Shown piece after piece: positions 1 to 8,099 of a stretch of DNA of 64,000 bases. The notes beneath the pieces are model-generated. The model was not told the origin of the DNA and ran no database searches. It saw only the letters and a list, made by a program, of their open reading frames with translations. Position numbers and translations under genes: made by a program. The stretch is from the NCBI RefSeq assembly GCF_001620365.2, contig NZ_LQMT02000007.1, forward strand, positions 14,216 through 78,215, written 5' to 3'. Numbering within the stretch: the first letter of the stretch is position 1; each line of letters opens with the position of its first letter. The DNA comes from Amycolatopsis keratiniphila subsp. keratiniphila. GTDB taxonomy: Bacteria > Actinomycetota > Actinomycetes > Mycobacteriales > Pseudonocardiaceae.

Positions 1-231
1 AGCCGAGGAAAGGGGGCCTTCACGCGCGGCAGTTGCGACTGCTGATGCAAGCGAGGCACATGTGGCGACCATCGCTCAACGCTTCCCGCTCCGGGTATCG
101 CAAGTCCCCCGCATCGATAACCTCCGCATTATCGATCAGGGCGACTTTCCGCGTTGATCACCCGCCACCCCCGGGAGAAGCTGGGTTCTGTCAGCGAGCC
201 GCTGAACACGAAGAACCAAGGAGACGCCACC

Positions 232-711
232 ATGTTCGACCCCATCCTCCTCCGGGCCGCCGACGCCGAGATCGTCAGCGACGCGCCGGGCAGCGAGATC
301 ACGCTGCTGGCCGACTCGGACACCACCGACGGGGGCTTCACCGCGAACCGCGCGACCCTGAAGGACGGCGTCTTCGGCACCCCGGCCCACTTCCACACCC
401 TCGCGACCGAGTTCTTCTTCGTGCTCGAAGGAAAGCTCCAGGTCCTCGTCGAGGAAACCCTGCACACCCTGGAGAAGGGCGACTTCCTCGCCGTGCCGCC
501 CAAGGTGCCGCACGCGTTCGGGCCCGCCGCCGGATCGGACGCCGACGTCCTGGTCACCTTCACGCCGGGCATGGCCCGCTTCGACTACTACCGGCTCCTC
601 GACCGGGTCGCTCGCGGCGAAGCGGACCCCTCGGAAATCGCCGCGTCCGCGAAGCAGTACGACAACCACTACGTCGACAGCCCGGTCTGGCGTGCCGCGC
701 GCGGCCAGTGA
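232..711 (+). CDS. Cupin-domain protein
   Basis: A 159-residue single-domain cupin. The first cupin motif reads HFHTLATE, so His53, His55 and Glu60 are metal-ligand candidates, with His94 in the second motif (VPHAF). This is the usual mononuclear-metal set, so a small-molecule dioxygenase, isomerase or binding role is possible; the substrate cannot be inferred. The ATG at 232 is preferred over an in-frame start at 154 because AAGGAG lies at 218-223 and the extra N-terminus looks non-coding. It stops 3 bases before the convergent RidA-like gene. I see no gene in the 231 bases before it. Confidence 0.85.
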   Translation: MFDPILLRAADAEIVSDAPGSEITLLADSDTTDGGFTANRATLKDGVFGTPAHFHTLATEFFFVLEGKLQVLVEETLHTLEKGDFLAVPPKVPHAFGPAAGSDADVLVTFTPGMARFDYYRLLDRVARGEADPSEIAASAKQYDNHYVDSPVWRAARGQ

Positions 712-714
712 GCG

Positions 715-1122
715 TCAGTCGATGACCGCGGTCGCCTCGATCTCGACGAGGTGCTCGGGCACATCGAGTGCCGCGACACCGATCAGTGTTCCCGGAGGAA
801 CCGGGGTACCGCCCAGTTTCGCGGCGGCCCGGTCCACGCCTTCGAGGAACAGCGCGAGTTTGTCCGGCGTCCAGTCGACGACGTAGACGGTCATCTTCGC
901 GACGTCGTCGAAGGTGGCGCCGGCCCCGGCGAGCGCGGCGCCGATGTTCAGGTAGCACTGCTCGACCTGCGCGGCGAGGTCGCCTTCGCCGACAAGGGCA
1001 CCGTCGGCGTCCCAGGAGACCTGCCCCGCGATGAAGACCAGCTTCGACCCGGTCGCGATCGACACCTGCCGGTAGGCGGGGATCTCCGGCAGTCCCGCGG
1101 GATTCACCAGGGTGATGCTCAT
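715..1122 (-). CDS. RidA/YjgF/L-PSP family protein lacking the usual substrate Arg
   Basis: This 135-residue protein has the Rid trimer fold signature (FIAGQVS near 30, LVEIEATAV at the C-terminus). Archetypal RidA enzymes hydrolyse reactive enamines/imines and have an Arg just before the C-terminal strand (motif ARS-V-V) that holds the substrate carboxylate. Here the matching stretch reads PPGTLIGVAAL, with Gly111 at that place, so classical 2-aminoacrylate deaminase activity is doubtful and another Rid subgroup is likely. AGGAG precedes the ATG. It is divergent from the HxlR regulator gene, which may control it. Confidence 0.85.
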   Translation of the reverse strand: MSITLVNPAGLPEIPAYRQVSIATGSKLVFIAGQVSWDADGALVGEGDLAAQVEQCYLNIGAALAGAGATFDDVAKMTVYVVDWTPDKLALFLEGVDRAAAKLGGTPVPPGTLIGVAALDVPEHLVEIEATAVID

Positions 1123-1217
1123 CCGTACTCCTCATAGGTCACTTGTGGTTACCCAGAAACCGTAGGAGAGTGTGCGGCGACCTGGAAGAACGCACTTTTT
1201 CGTGACTGGGGAACCTG
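1123..1217. promoter_or_regulatory. Divergent promoter region with possible HxlR operator
   Basis: The 95-base gap between the divergent RidA-like and HxlR genes holds a short inverted repeat, GGTT-N7-AACC, at 1147-1161. Location between a regulator and its divergent neighbour makes it a candidate operator. The repeat is short, so this is tentative. Confidence 0.35.
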
Positions 1218-1601
1218 ATGGTGACCAAGCAGCTCGACGGTTCGGACGACGCCGATCTCCTGCGGGCGGACTCACTGGCGCGCGAGATCTTCTCCGACGT
1301 CGCCAACAAGTGGGCGCTCCTGATCATCGAAACGGTCGGCGACAGCACTCGGCGATTCACCGAGCTGCGCGACGACATCGAGGGCATCAGCCACAAGATG
1401 CTCACCCAGAACCTCCGCATGCTGGAGCGCAACGGCCTCCTCGAGCGGACGGTGCATCCGACGGTGCCGCCGCGCGTCGACTACACCCTCACCGAGGCAG
1501 GCCACGGCCTGCGCGCGACGGTCGACGGGATGTGCGACTGGACCCACCGGTTCCTCGGCCATATCGAGAACTCACGACGCCGGTTCGACGCCCCCGCCTG
1601 A
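1218..1601 (+). CDS. HxlR-family winged-helix transcriptional regulator
   Basis: A 127-residue protein that is essentially one HxlR winged helix: NKWALLIIETVGDS at about 30-45, then RFTELRDDIEGISHKMLTQNL (helix-turn-helix) and a wing ending in YTLTEAG. HxlR proteins bind DNA as dimers and often regulate a divergent redox or detoxification gene, here the Rid-like gene. There is no Cys near the N-terminus, so a thiol-switch mechanism as in some family members is not supported. Start at ATG 1218 with GGGGAA upstream. Confidence 0.85.
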   Translation: MVTKQLDGSDDADLLRADSLAREIFSDVANKWALLIIETVGDSTRRFTELRDDIEGISHKMLTQNLRMLERNGLLERTVHPTVPPRVDYTLTEAGHGLRATVDGMCDWTHRFLGHIENSRRRFDAPA

Positions 1602-1630
1602 GCTTCCGGAATACGTCGCGAGTCCGGCCG

Positions 1631-1668
1631 GTTAACCTTGGCATCAAGTAGTTCAATGCCAAGCTAAC
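1631..1668. promoter_or_regulatory. Inverted repeat upstream of the DUF6506-like gene (candidate MarR operator)
   Basis: A perfect 8-bp inverted repeat, CTTGGCAT (1637-1644) and ATGCCAAG (1656-1663), with an 11-base spacer. The outer bases GTTA (1631-1634) and TAAC (1665-1668) also pair. It lies just before the start at 1681. The MarR regulator encoded convergently downstream is the obvious candidate ligand; this is inference from position. Confidence 0.5.
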
Positions 1669-1680
1669 TGGGTGGGTGCG

Positions 1681-2280
1681 ATGAGCGAGAACATCGATCT
1701 GTTCCTTTTTCTCGAACCGGGTTCCGACCCCGAGACCGACCGGGTGGTGCAGGACCTCGGCGACGCGGAGGCGCTGCTCGTCTGGGTTCCGGACGGCGCC
1801 GCCGCCGCGAAGGTCGCGTCCGAGGCGGTGGCCGACGGCGCCCGGCTCATGGAGCTGTACCGCGGTTTCGACCTCGCATCGGCGGCTCAGGTCATCGAGG
1901 CCGTCGACGGCCGGGCGGCGGTCGGTGTCGCGGGGTACGGCGTGCCGGCCGCCCGGCCGGTCCGCGATTCCGCCACCGTCTTCGTCGGGCATCCGAGCGC
2001 CGATCCGGCGAAGCACCGCCTGGTCCGCGAGCACGCGAGCGGCGGCAGGACGACGGTGGTCTCGGTGCCGGACTCCCCCGCCGCGGTCCGGATCGCCCGC
2101 GAACTGGCCGACGCCGGGACCGGGGCGATCGAGATCTGCGGCGGCACCTCACTGACCGTCGCGCGTGACGTCGCGGCGGCGGTCAGCGACCGGGTACCGG
2201 TGAGCCTGGTCGCCTGGCCGGTCGACTCGATCGAGCGCGCGGCCGCGTACAAGGCCGAGTTCGAGGCGGAGAACGATTAG
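1681..2280 (+). CDS. Tandem DUF6506-like protein
   Basis: A 199-residue soluble protein of unknown function. Its two halves align with each other: FLFLEPGSDPETDR...VWVPDGAAAAKVASEAVADGA in residues 5-60 against VFVGHPSADPAKHR...VSVPDSPAAVRIARELADAGT in residues 100-150, each followed by a Gly-rich turn and an AAxVIEAV/ARDVAAAV helix. This resembles the small DUF6506 domain, here apparently duplicated and fused. ATG 1681 is preferred to the GTG at 1672. Its stop overlaps the convergent marR stop by 3 bases. Confidence 0.75.
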   Translation: MSENIDLFLFLEPGSDPETDRVVQDLGDAEALLVWVPDGAAAAKVASEAVADGARLMELYRGFDLASAAQVIEAVDGRAAVGVAGYGVPAARPVRDSATVFVGHPSADPAKHRLVREHASGGRTTVVSVPDSPAAVRIARELADAGTGAIEICGGTSLTVARDVAAAVSDRVPVSLVAWPVDSIERAAAYKAEFEAEND

Positions 2281-2771
2281 CCGGTTTCGGCGTGCAGGAG
2301 GAGCTTCTTCAGCAGGGCCGCCAGCGTCCGCCGTTGCGCCGGGCTGAGCGGCGACAGGATGTCTTCGTCGGCGACGAGGACGGCGTCCAGCGCCTTCGCC
2401 GCGAGGTCGGTCCCGGCCTTGGTGAGCCGGATCCGGACCGCGCGGCGATCTTCGGGATCGGAGTGGCGCTTCACCAGGCCACTCCGCTCCAGCCGGTCGA
2501 GCCGCGCGGTCATCGCGCCGGAGGTGATCAACGCGGTCTCCGCCAGGTCCCGCGGATGCGTCCCTCCGGGGTCGCCGCGGCGCCGCAGGGTGTTCAGGAC
2601 ATCGAAATCGGCATAGCTGAGACCGAACGGCCGAAGCGCCTCGACGACGGCCGACTGGCCGTGCCCGGCGGCGCGGAACAACCGGCCGACCACCTGCAGG
2701 GCGCTGACGTCGAGCGCGCCGTCGCTGGCGGCCCACTCGTCGACCATGCGGTCGATGGAATCCTTCGGCAC
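2277..2771 (-). CDS. MarR-family transcriptional regulator
   Basis: A 164-residue winged-helix regulator. The core lies at about 50-130: LSYADFDVLNTLRRRGDPGG, HPRDLAETALITSGAMTARLDRLERSGL and a wing with DPEDRRAVRIRLT. MarR dimers typically repress nearby genes and are released by small aromatic ligands. The nearest palindromic site is at 1637-1663, upstream of the convergent DUF6506-like gene. Its stop codon overlaps that gene's stop tail-to-tail. No ligand can be inferred. Confidence 0.88.
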   Translation of the reverse strand: MPKDSIDRMVDEWAASDGALDVSALQVVGRLFRAAGHGQSAVVEALRPFGLSYADFDVLNTLRRRGDPGGTHPRDLAETALITSGAMTARLDRLERSGLVKRHSDPEDRRAVRIRLTKAGTDLAAKALDAVLVADEDILSPLSPAQRRTLAALLKKLLLHAETG

Positions 2772-3166
2772 CGCGAAAGCCTAGCCGTGCCCCTCGGCCG
2801 CGGACCACTGACGACGGCCTTGCCCGTCAGCGCGGTCATGGCTCAGCACACCGACCGAGGTCGCGTTCGGGAAGGTCCCGCAGCACCAAGCCGTTCAAGA
2901 CGGAAACCGTGTCCACAGTGGTCTTTCGACCTGGATCTGCCCGCGGGCGTCTTTTCACCGTGCTGCCAACGAAAATCCGGTCCTCCGGCTTGCGGCCCGG
3001 AGCCGCCCGAAAAGGGCAGTGACCGTACTCACTACGGAAATTCACGTGACAGGCACCGACCGGCACAGGCAGACTGAAGGACGAATTCACCTCGCCTTCG
3101 CTGTCACCGTTGCCGTCGTCGAAGGCGGCCCACGCGGACCCGCGCCCTTCCAGGAGCCCTTCACTG
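2772..3166. other. Gene-free stretch upstream of the DHA2 exporter
   Basis: About 395 bases without a convincing gene. Reading frames here are short or antisense extensions of the exporter. It presumably holds the promoter of the gene at 3167. I see no strong inverted repeat. Confidence 0.5.
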
Positions 3167-4615
3167 ATGACCGAGACCCTGCCCGAAACCACCCACGACC
3201 AGGAACGGGCACCGGCCAAAGCCGGGCTCCTGATCGGAGTCCTGGTCCTGTCCGCGTTCGTGATGATCCTCAACGAGACCATCCTGAGCGTCGCGCTGCG
3301 TGACCTGACCGTCGACCTGAAGGTCCCGACCACCACCGTCCAGTGGCTGACCAGCGGCTTCCTGCTGACCATGGCGGTCGTCATCCCGACCACCGGGTTC
3401 CTGCTCGAACGGTTCACCCCGCGCCAGGTCTTCCTCGCCTCGCTGACCCTGTTCAGCACCGGCACCCTGGTCAGCGCGCTCGCCCCGGGCTTCGCCCTCC
3501 TGCTGACCGGCCGGGTCATCCAGGCCTGCGGTACCGCGGTGATGCTGCCCCTGCTGATGACGACGGTGATGCGCCTGGTCCCGGTCGAGAAACGCGGCGC
3601 CACGATGGGCACGATCACCATCGTCATCGCGGTCGCCCCGGCGATCGGCCCGACCATCGGCGGTGCCGTGCTCTCCTCGCTCGGCTGGCGCTGGATGTTC
3701 TGGATCGTGCTGCCGCTCGCGATCGCGGCCCTGGTGGTCGGCATGCTCCAGCTGCGGCTGGAGAGCGACACCCGCAAGGTTCCGCTGGACGTGCTGTCGG
3801 TGATCCTGTCCGCCGTCGGTTTCGGTGGCGTCCTGTACGGCCTGTCCGTGTCCGGCGAGTCCGCCGGCGGGCATCAGCCGGTGCCGCCGTGGGTGCCGAT
3901 CGTCATCGGGGCCGCGGCACTCGCGGTGTTCACCTGGCGCCAGTTGCGCCTGCAGAAGGAAGATCGAGCCCTGCTGGACCTGCGCCCGTTCACCCACCGC
4001 AGTTTCGTCGTCTCGCTGGTGCTGACGGCGCTGCTGTTCATGTGCCTGCTCGGCGCCGCGGCGATCCTGCTGCCGCTGTACCTGCAGACCGTCCTGCGCA
4101 CCAGCACGTTCGTCAGCGGGCTCGCGGTGCTTCCCGGCGGTCTGGTCCTCGGGCTGCTCGGCCGTCCGGTCGGCGCGTTGTACGACCGCTTCGGCCCCCG
4201 GCCCCTGGTCATCCCCGGCGCGGCCGCGATGGCGGTCTCGCTGTGGCTGTTCGCGCTGCTCGGCCCGGAGTCGCCGCTGATCGCGGCCATCGCCATCCAC
4301 GTCCTCCTGATGGGCGGGCTCGGCCTGATGATGACGCCGCTGATGACCGAGTCGCTGGGGTCGCTGCCCGAGCACCTTTATTCACACGGCAGCGCGATCC
4401 TCGCCACCCTGCAGCAGCTCGCCGGCGCGCTCGGCACCGCCGTGTTCATCGCGGTGGCCACGGCGAGCACGGCCACGGCCGGGGCGGCCAGCCCCGACTC
4501 GGCGGGTATCCGCACCACGTTCATGGTCGCCGGTTGCGTCGGGCTGGCCGCGTTCGTCGGTTCGCTGTTCGTCAAGAAGAGCGCCGGCGGCACCTCGGTG
4601 GCCGCTCACCACTGA
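3167..4615 (+). CDS. DHA2-family (EmrB/QacA-type) MFS multidrug exporter
   Basis: A 482-residue membrane protein with about 14 hydrophobic segments. The first helix carries FVMILNETILSVALRDL, which matches the DHA2 motif (LDxTIVNVALP) with Asn-Glu in place of Asp-x-Thr. Further signs are WLTSGFLLTMAVVIP (helix 2), ERFTPRQVF (the motif A loop) and GRVIQACGTAVMLPLLMT. The likely role is proton-driven efflux of drugs or a natural product. ATG 3167 is chosen because AGGAG lies at 3152-3156 and the possible upstream extension is charged and atypical. It converges on the acyltransferase gene, 9 bases away. Confidence 0.9.
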   Translation: MTETLPETTHDQERAPAKAGLLIGVLVLSAFVMILNETILSVALRDLTVDLKVPTTTVQWLTSGFLLTMAVVIPTTGFLLERFTPRQVFLASLTLFSTGTLVSALAPGFALLLTGRVIQACGTAVMLPLLMTTVMRLVPVEKRGATMGTITIVIAVAPAIGPTIGGAVLSSLGWRWMFWIVLPLAIAALVVGMLQLRLESDTRKVPLDVLSVILSAVGFGGVLYGLSVSGESAGGHQPVPPWVPIVIGAAALAVFTWRQLRLQKEDRALLDLRPFTHRSFVVSLVLTALLFMCLLGAAAILLPLYLQTVLRTSTFVSGLAVLPGGLVLGLLGRPVGALYDRFGPRPLVIPGAAAMAVSLWLFALLGPESPLIAAIAIHVLLMGGLGLMMTPLMTESLGSLPEHLYSHGSAILATLQQLAGALGTAVFIAVATASTATAGAASPDSAGIRTTFMVAGCVGLAAFVGSLFVKKSAGGTSVAAHH

Positions 4616-4624
4616 TCCACCGCT

Positions 4625-5752
4625 TCACCGCGCGCCCGTCGTGGCCTCCACCCGGGGCTCGGCGGGCGCGCGTCGTTCGACCACCTTCCGGCCGTAGGCG
4701 ATGGCGGGCAGCTCGACCCAGCGGCGCAGCGCGCAGGCGAACACCAACGCGACGCCGGTGGTCGCGGCGGCCTTGGCCAGTCCGCTGGGCAGCAGCCAGC
4801 CCGTAACCCCGGCGGCACCGGTCTGGGCAAGATAGAGCGCGTACGAACGATCGCCGACGAAGGTCATCGGCCTGCACGAGAGCAGTGTCCGCACCGGGCC
4901 CGGTGAGACGACGGCGACGAGCAACAGTGCCGAGCCCGCCGCGTAGACCGGGACCACGAACTGCCAATGCCCGCCGACTGCCTTCGCCAGCGGGCCGACG
5001 GAGAACTGCAGCACGACGAAGCCGCAGCCGGTCACCGTGGCGACGGCCGGGCTGGTCAGCGGTCGGACCAGGGCGAACCCGCGCGGATGGTGGAGCGTCA
5101 TCGCCAGGAGACAGCCGACGACCAGCGAGCAGTAGTGCACCGAGAGGCTCGCCCAGGTGTGTGACGGCGCCAGCGGCAGCGCGAACAGCACCACACCGAG
5201 AACGGCCGAGGCGCCCAGCAGTAGCCGCAAGGCGGTCTTCCCGTTTCGCGCGAACGACGTCAGCACCAGCAACGCGGGCCACACCAGGTAGAACTTCTCC
5301 TCCACCCCCAGCGACCACGACGTCGGATAAGGCGTGTTGAAGTCGACGAGTTCGTTCCCGAAGACGAGGTAGTACGGCATGGCGTCGGCGAGCCTGCTGC
5401 TCTGATACGTCCCGCCGATCGTCACCGCGATCGTGGTCAGCGCCAGGAGCAGGAAGTACACCGGCATGATCCGGAAGACCCGGCGCAGGTAGAACCCGCG
5501 CAACGAGATCCGGCCGTCGCGGTCCTCCTCGCGCAGGGCCAGTGTCGTGATGAGGAACCCGGACAGCACGAAGAACAACTGCACGGCGATCCAGCCCTGG
5601 AGGCGGTCCACGACGGGGCCTCCGTAGTGGAAGAACACGACGGCCACGGCGGCGAGCGCACGCACTCCGGTGAGGCCGGGGAACCACGACGAGGCCAGGT
5701 AGTCGGCGTGGCCGAGGGGCCGCCACCAAGAGCGGAGCGAAGGAGCGAACAT
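4625..5752 (-). CDS. Acyltransferase-3 family (OafA/YrhL-type) membrane protein
   Basis: A 375-residue integral membrane protein with about 10 hydrophobic helices. It opens with the family signature: FPGLTGVRALAAVAVVFFHYGG at about 24-45 (containing the catalytic-type His42), then FFVLSGFLIT and the RRVFRIMPVYFLLL loop. Such enzymes O-acylate surface polysaccharides, glycans or secondary metabolites using acyl-CoA from the cytoplasm. No biosynthetic genes adjoin it, so the acceptor is unknown. It lies downstream of the two-component genes on the same strand but 58 bases away. Confidence 0.88.
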   Translation of the reverse strand: MFAPSLRSWWRPLGHADYLASSWFPGLTGVRALAAVAVVFFHYGGPVVDRLQGWIAVQLFFVLSGFLITTLALREEDRDGRISLRGFYLRRVFRIMPVYFLLLALTTIAVTIGGTYQSSRLADAMPYYLVFGNELVDFNTPYPTSWSLGVEEKFYLVWPALLVLTSFARNGKTALRLLLGASAVLGVVLFALPLAPSHTWASLSVHYCSLVVGCLLAMTLHHPRGFALVRPLTSPAVATVTGCGFVVLQFSVGPLAKAVGGHWQFVVPVYAAGSALLLVAVVSPGPVRTLLSCRPMTFVGDRSYALYLAQTGAAGVTGWLLPSGLAKAAATTGVALVFACALRRWVELPAIAYGRKVVERRAPAEPRVEATTGAR

Positions 5753-5809
5753 GGCCCGAAGGGTCGGGCCGGGACGCTGAACCGAAGCTTAAGGAAGCTG
5801 AAGACGTCT

Positions 5810-7204
5810 TCAGCTTCGCGCTTCCGCCAACGGAAGGCGGACGACCAGACGGGCGCCTCCGTCGTACTCGGCGACCTCGACGGTGCCGCCGTGCGCATGG
5901 GCGATCTCGGCCACGATCGCCAGCCCGAGGCCGGCGCCACCTTCGTCACGGGCACGTCCGTCGTCCAGCCGCACGAAGCGGTCGAACACCCGCTCACGGT
6001 CCGCGGCGGGGATGCCGGGCCCGTCGTCGGTCACCGTCATCACGGCGAGATCGTCCACAGTGGACGTGTGCACCTCGACATCGGTCCTGGCATGGCGTTG
6101 CGCGTTGTCCACCAGGTTCCGCAGCAGCCGTTCGAGCCTGCCGCGATCGCCAAGAACCGTCGGATCGTCCTCGATCTCGGCGCGGACGCCCTGCCGCCCG
6201 GACAGACAGGATTCCACCACTTCGGACAGCCGCACCGGGGTGGCCCGCTCCGGCTCGGCGTTGTCGAGCTTGCCGAGCAGGACGAGGTCGGCGACGAGGT
6301 CCTGCAGCCGTGTGATGTCGAGGAGCGCGTTGCGGCAGGCGTCGCGCCAGTCCAGCCGGTCCGGATGTGCGAGCAACACCTCGAGCTGCGTCCGCAGGGA
6401 CGCCAGCGGGGTGCGCAGTTCGTGCGACGCGTCCGAGGTGAACCGGCTCTGCCGGGTGACCGCGGTGTCCAGGCGCGCGAGCATCGTGTTCATCGTTTCG
6501 GCGAGCTTCGCGATCTCGTCGGCGCTGTCCGGGGCCGGGACCCGGCGGGAGAGGTCGTGCGCGCCGATCTCCGCCACCTCGGACCGGATCGCCTCGACCG
6601 GGCGCAGTGACCGGCGGACCGCGAACCACGCGATCGCCCCGATCAGCAGCGCGATCACCGGGACACCCACCAGCAGCGTCACCCGCACCGAATCGAGCGC
6701 GGCCTGTCCGGACTCGTCGACGATGGCGGCGCCGTAGATCCGGTACTTGCTGTCCCCGCTCACGGTGACCGCCACGTGCAGCCGGAGCCCGTTCCTCTCC
6801 GGATCTTCCCCGAGCTCACGCGCGCAGCCGACGGATTCCCGGCTGGCGAGGTCGATGTCGCCGGGTTTGAGCTCCTGGACGGCGTCGCCGTACGCGAAAC
6901 CTCCGTCCGGGACGATCGCCCTGGAACGCAGGCCGGGACAAGACGCGACCCGCTCGCCGGTCTGGGTGGTCACCTCGTAGATCGAAGCCCGCACAAGGAA
7001 CCCTAGATCAGCCGGGGCGGCCCCGGTGTTCAGCACGTGGACGACCGCGGCCGCGCGCTCCCTCGCCACCTGCGCGGCGCCGTTGCCCAGCCGGTTCTGG
7101 GCGTCGAGCACCAGCCACGCCGACACGACGCTGAGCGCGACAAGGGACGTCACGAACGACGTCAGCGCGACCCGGAAGCGAGTCGACCGCCACGCCTTAG
7201 GCAC
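5810..7204 (-). CDS. Two-component sensor histidine kinase
   Basis: A 464-residue kinase. An N-terminal membrane helix (about 12-32) is followed by an extracytoplasmic sensor region of roughly 120 residues containing two or three Cys, a second helix (VTLLVGVPVIALLIGAIAWF), a HAMP linker, an H-box (ASHELRTPLASLRTQLEV, phospho-acceptor His) and an HATPase domain with NLVDNAQRHA, TDDGPGIP and GGAGLGLAIV. The GTG start overlaps the upstream response-regulator gene by 8 bases, so the two are co-translated. The signal is unknown; the neighbouring exporter and acyltransferase are possible targets. Confidence 0.92.
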   Translation of the reverse strand: MPKAWRSTRFRVALTSFVTSLVALSVVSAWLVLDAQNRLGNGAAQVARERAAAVVHVLNTGAAPADLGFLVRASIYEVTTQTGERVASCPGLRSRAIVPDGGFAYGDAVQELKPGDIDLASRESVGCARELGEDPERNGLRLHVAVTVSGDSKYRIYGAAIVDESGQAALDSVRVTLLVGVPVIALLIGAIAWFAVRRSLRPVEAIRSEVAEIGAHDLSRRVPAPDSADEIAKLAETMNTMLARLDTAVTRQSRFTSDASHELRTPLASLRTQLEVLLAHPDRLDWRDACRNALLDITRLQDLVADLVLLGKLDNAEPERATPVRLSEVVESCLSGRQGVRAEIEDDPTVLGDRGRLERLLRNLVDNAQRHARTDVEVHTSTVDDLAVMTVTDDGPGIPAADRERVFDRFVRLDDGRARDEGGAGLGLAIVAEIAHAHGGTVEVAEYDGGARLVVRLPLAEARS

Positions 7205-7874
7205 CGGAGCCCACCACGTGGTAGCCGGCGCCGCGCACCGTCCGGATCGTCTCCGCGCCGAACGGCACGTCGATCTTCCGCCGCAACGCGCTCACGTGGA
7301 CCTCCACCAGGTTCGCCGTCGCCGAAGCCGCGAAATCCCAGAGGTTCTCCAGCAGCTCCGCCTTGGTGACCACCTCGCCCTGCCGCTGCATCAGATACGC
7401 CAGCAGGGCGAACTCCTTGGTGGTCAACGGGATCTCGGCGGTACCGCGACGGCAGATGCGACTCGCCTGGTCCAGTTCGAGATCGCCGAGCCGCAGCGTG
7501 CCCGGCCGGATCGCTCCCCCGCGCCGGATCAGCGCCCGCAGCCGGGAGAGCAGCACGCCGTAGGAGAACGGCTTCGGGAGGAAGTCGTCGGCGCCGGTGT
7601 CGAGCGCCTCGATCTCGTCGTCCTCGCCGTCCTTCGCGGTCAGCATGAGGATCGGGGTGGTGTCGCCCCGCTCGCGCAACCTCCGGCACACGCGATACCC
7701 GTTCAGCCCGGGCAGCATGATGTCGAGGATCATCGCGGCGTACGGATGTTCGGCGGCGTACCAAAGCGCGTCGCGGCCGTTGTGCGCGACGTCCACGGCG
7801 TAGCCCTCGGCGCTCAATCCCGCCCGGAGCGACTCGGCCAGGCGTCGCTCGTCCTCCACGAGCAAGATCCTCAT
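7197..7874 (-). CDS. OmpR/PhoB-family response regulator
   Basis: A 225-residue regulator. The receiver domain (1-115) has the acidic pair ED at 7-8, the phosphorylatable Asp in MILDIMLPGLNGY and the conserved Lys in FLPKPFSYG. The C-terminal winged helix carries EIPLTTKEFALLAYLMQRQGE and IRTVRGAGYHV, typical of OmpR-type DNA binding. ATG 7874 begins MRILLVEDE, the canonical N-terminus; an upstream in-frame extension runs into the repeat-rich gap and is rejected. It is paired with the kinase that overlaps its 3' end. Confidence 0.93.
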   Translation of the reverse strand: MRILLVEDERRLAESLRAGLSAEGYAVDVAHNGRDALWYAAEHPYAAMILDIMLPGLNGYRVCRRLRERGDTTPILMLTAKDGEDDEIEALDTGADDFLPKPFSYGVLLSRLRALIRRGGAIRPGTLRLGDLELDQASRICRRGTAEIPLTTKEFALLAYLMQRQGEVVTKAELLENLWDFAASATANLVEVHVSALRRKIDVPFGAETIRTVRGAGYHVVGSGA

Positions 7875-7901
7875 CCGCTCACGATCCCATACGGCCCCGC
7901 T

Positions 7902-8010
7902 CGTGAGTGATCGAAGGCGGAACTCGCGTGATTGGAGCCGGAACACACGAGTTCCGCCTCTGATCACGCGAGTCACGTCCCTGATCACGCGAGTCACGCC
8001 TTCACTCACG
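7902..8010. repeat. Nested inverted and direct repeat block
   Basis: The outer arms are CGTGAGTGA (7902-7910) and TCACTCACG (8002-8010). Inside, GGCGGAACTCG pairs with CGAGTTCCGCC (ending near 7957), and a 17-base unit beginning TGATCACGCGAG is repeated exactly at 7961-7977 and 7982-7998, a 21-base period. The word ACTCGCGTGAT occurs at 7922-7932 and inverted in both 17-base units. The block lies between two same-strand genes and has no coding potential. Confidence 0.8.
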
Positions 8011-8027
8011 CTGCGCCCTGCGTGCCC

Positions 8028-8084
8028 AGTCCGTGAAGGCCTCCTTGAGGGACCCAGAGTCCCTCAAGGAGGCCTTCACGGACT
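8028..8084. repeat. Perfect 26-bp hairpin, GAAGGCCTCCTT family
   Basis: The arms at 8028-8053 and 8059-8084 are exact reverse complements with a 5-base loop. The core reads GTGAAGGCCTCCTT and its complement. No T-run follows the stem on either strand, unlike a classical intrinsic terminator. It lies just downstream of the GH35 stop codon. The same core recurs at 55653-55701 and, altered, at 41564-41610. Confidence 0.85.
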
Positions 8085-8099
8085 TACCACTCGCGAGGT

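Noticed and set aside
7961..7998. Two exact 17-base repeats, considered as a minimal CRISPR
   Set aside because: Only two units, a 4-base spacer and no cas genes; they belong to a wider palindromic block.
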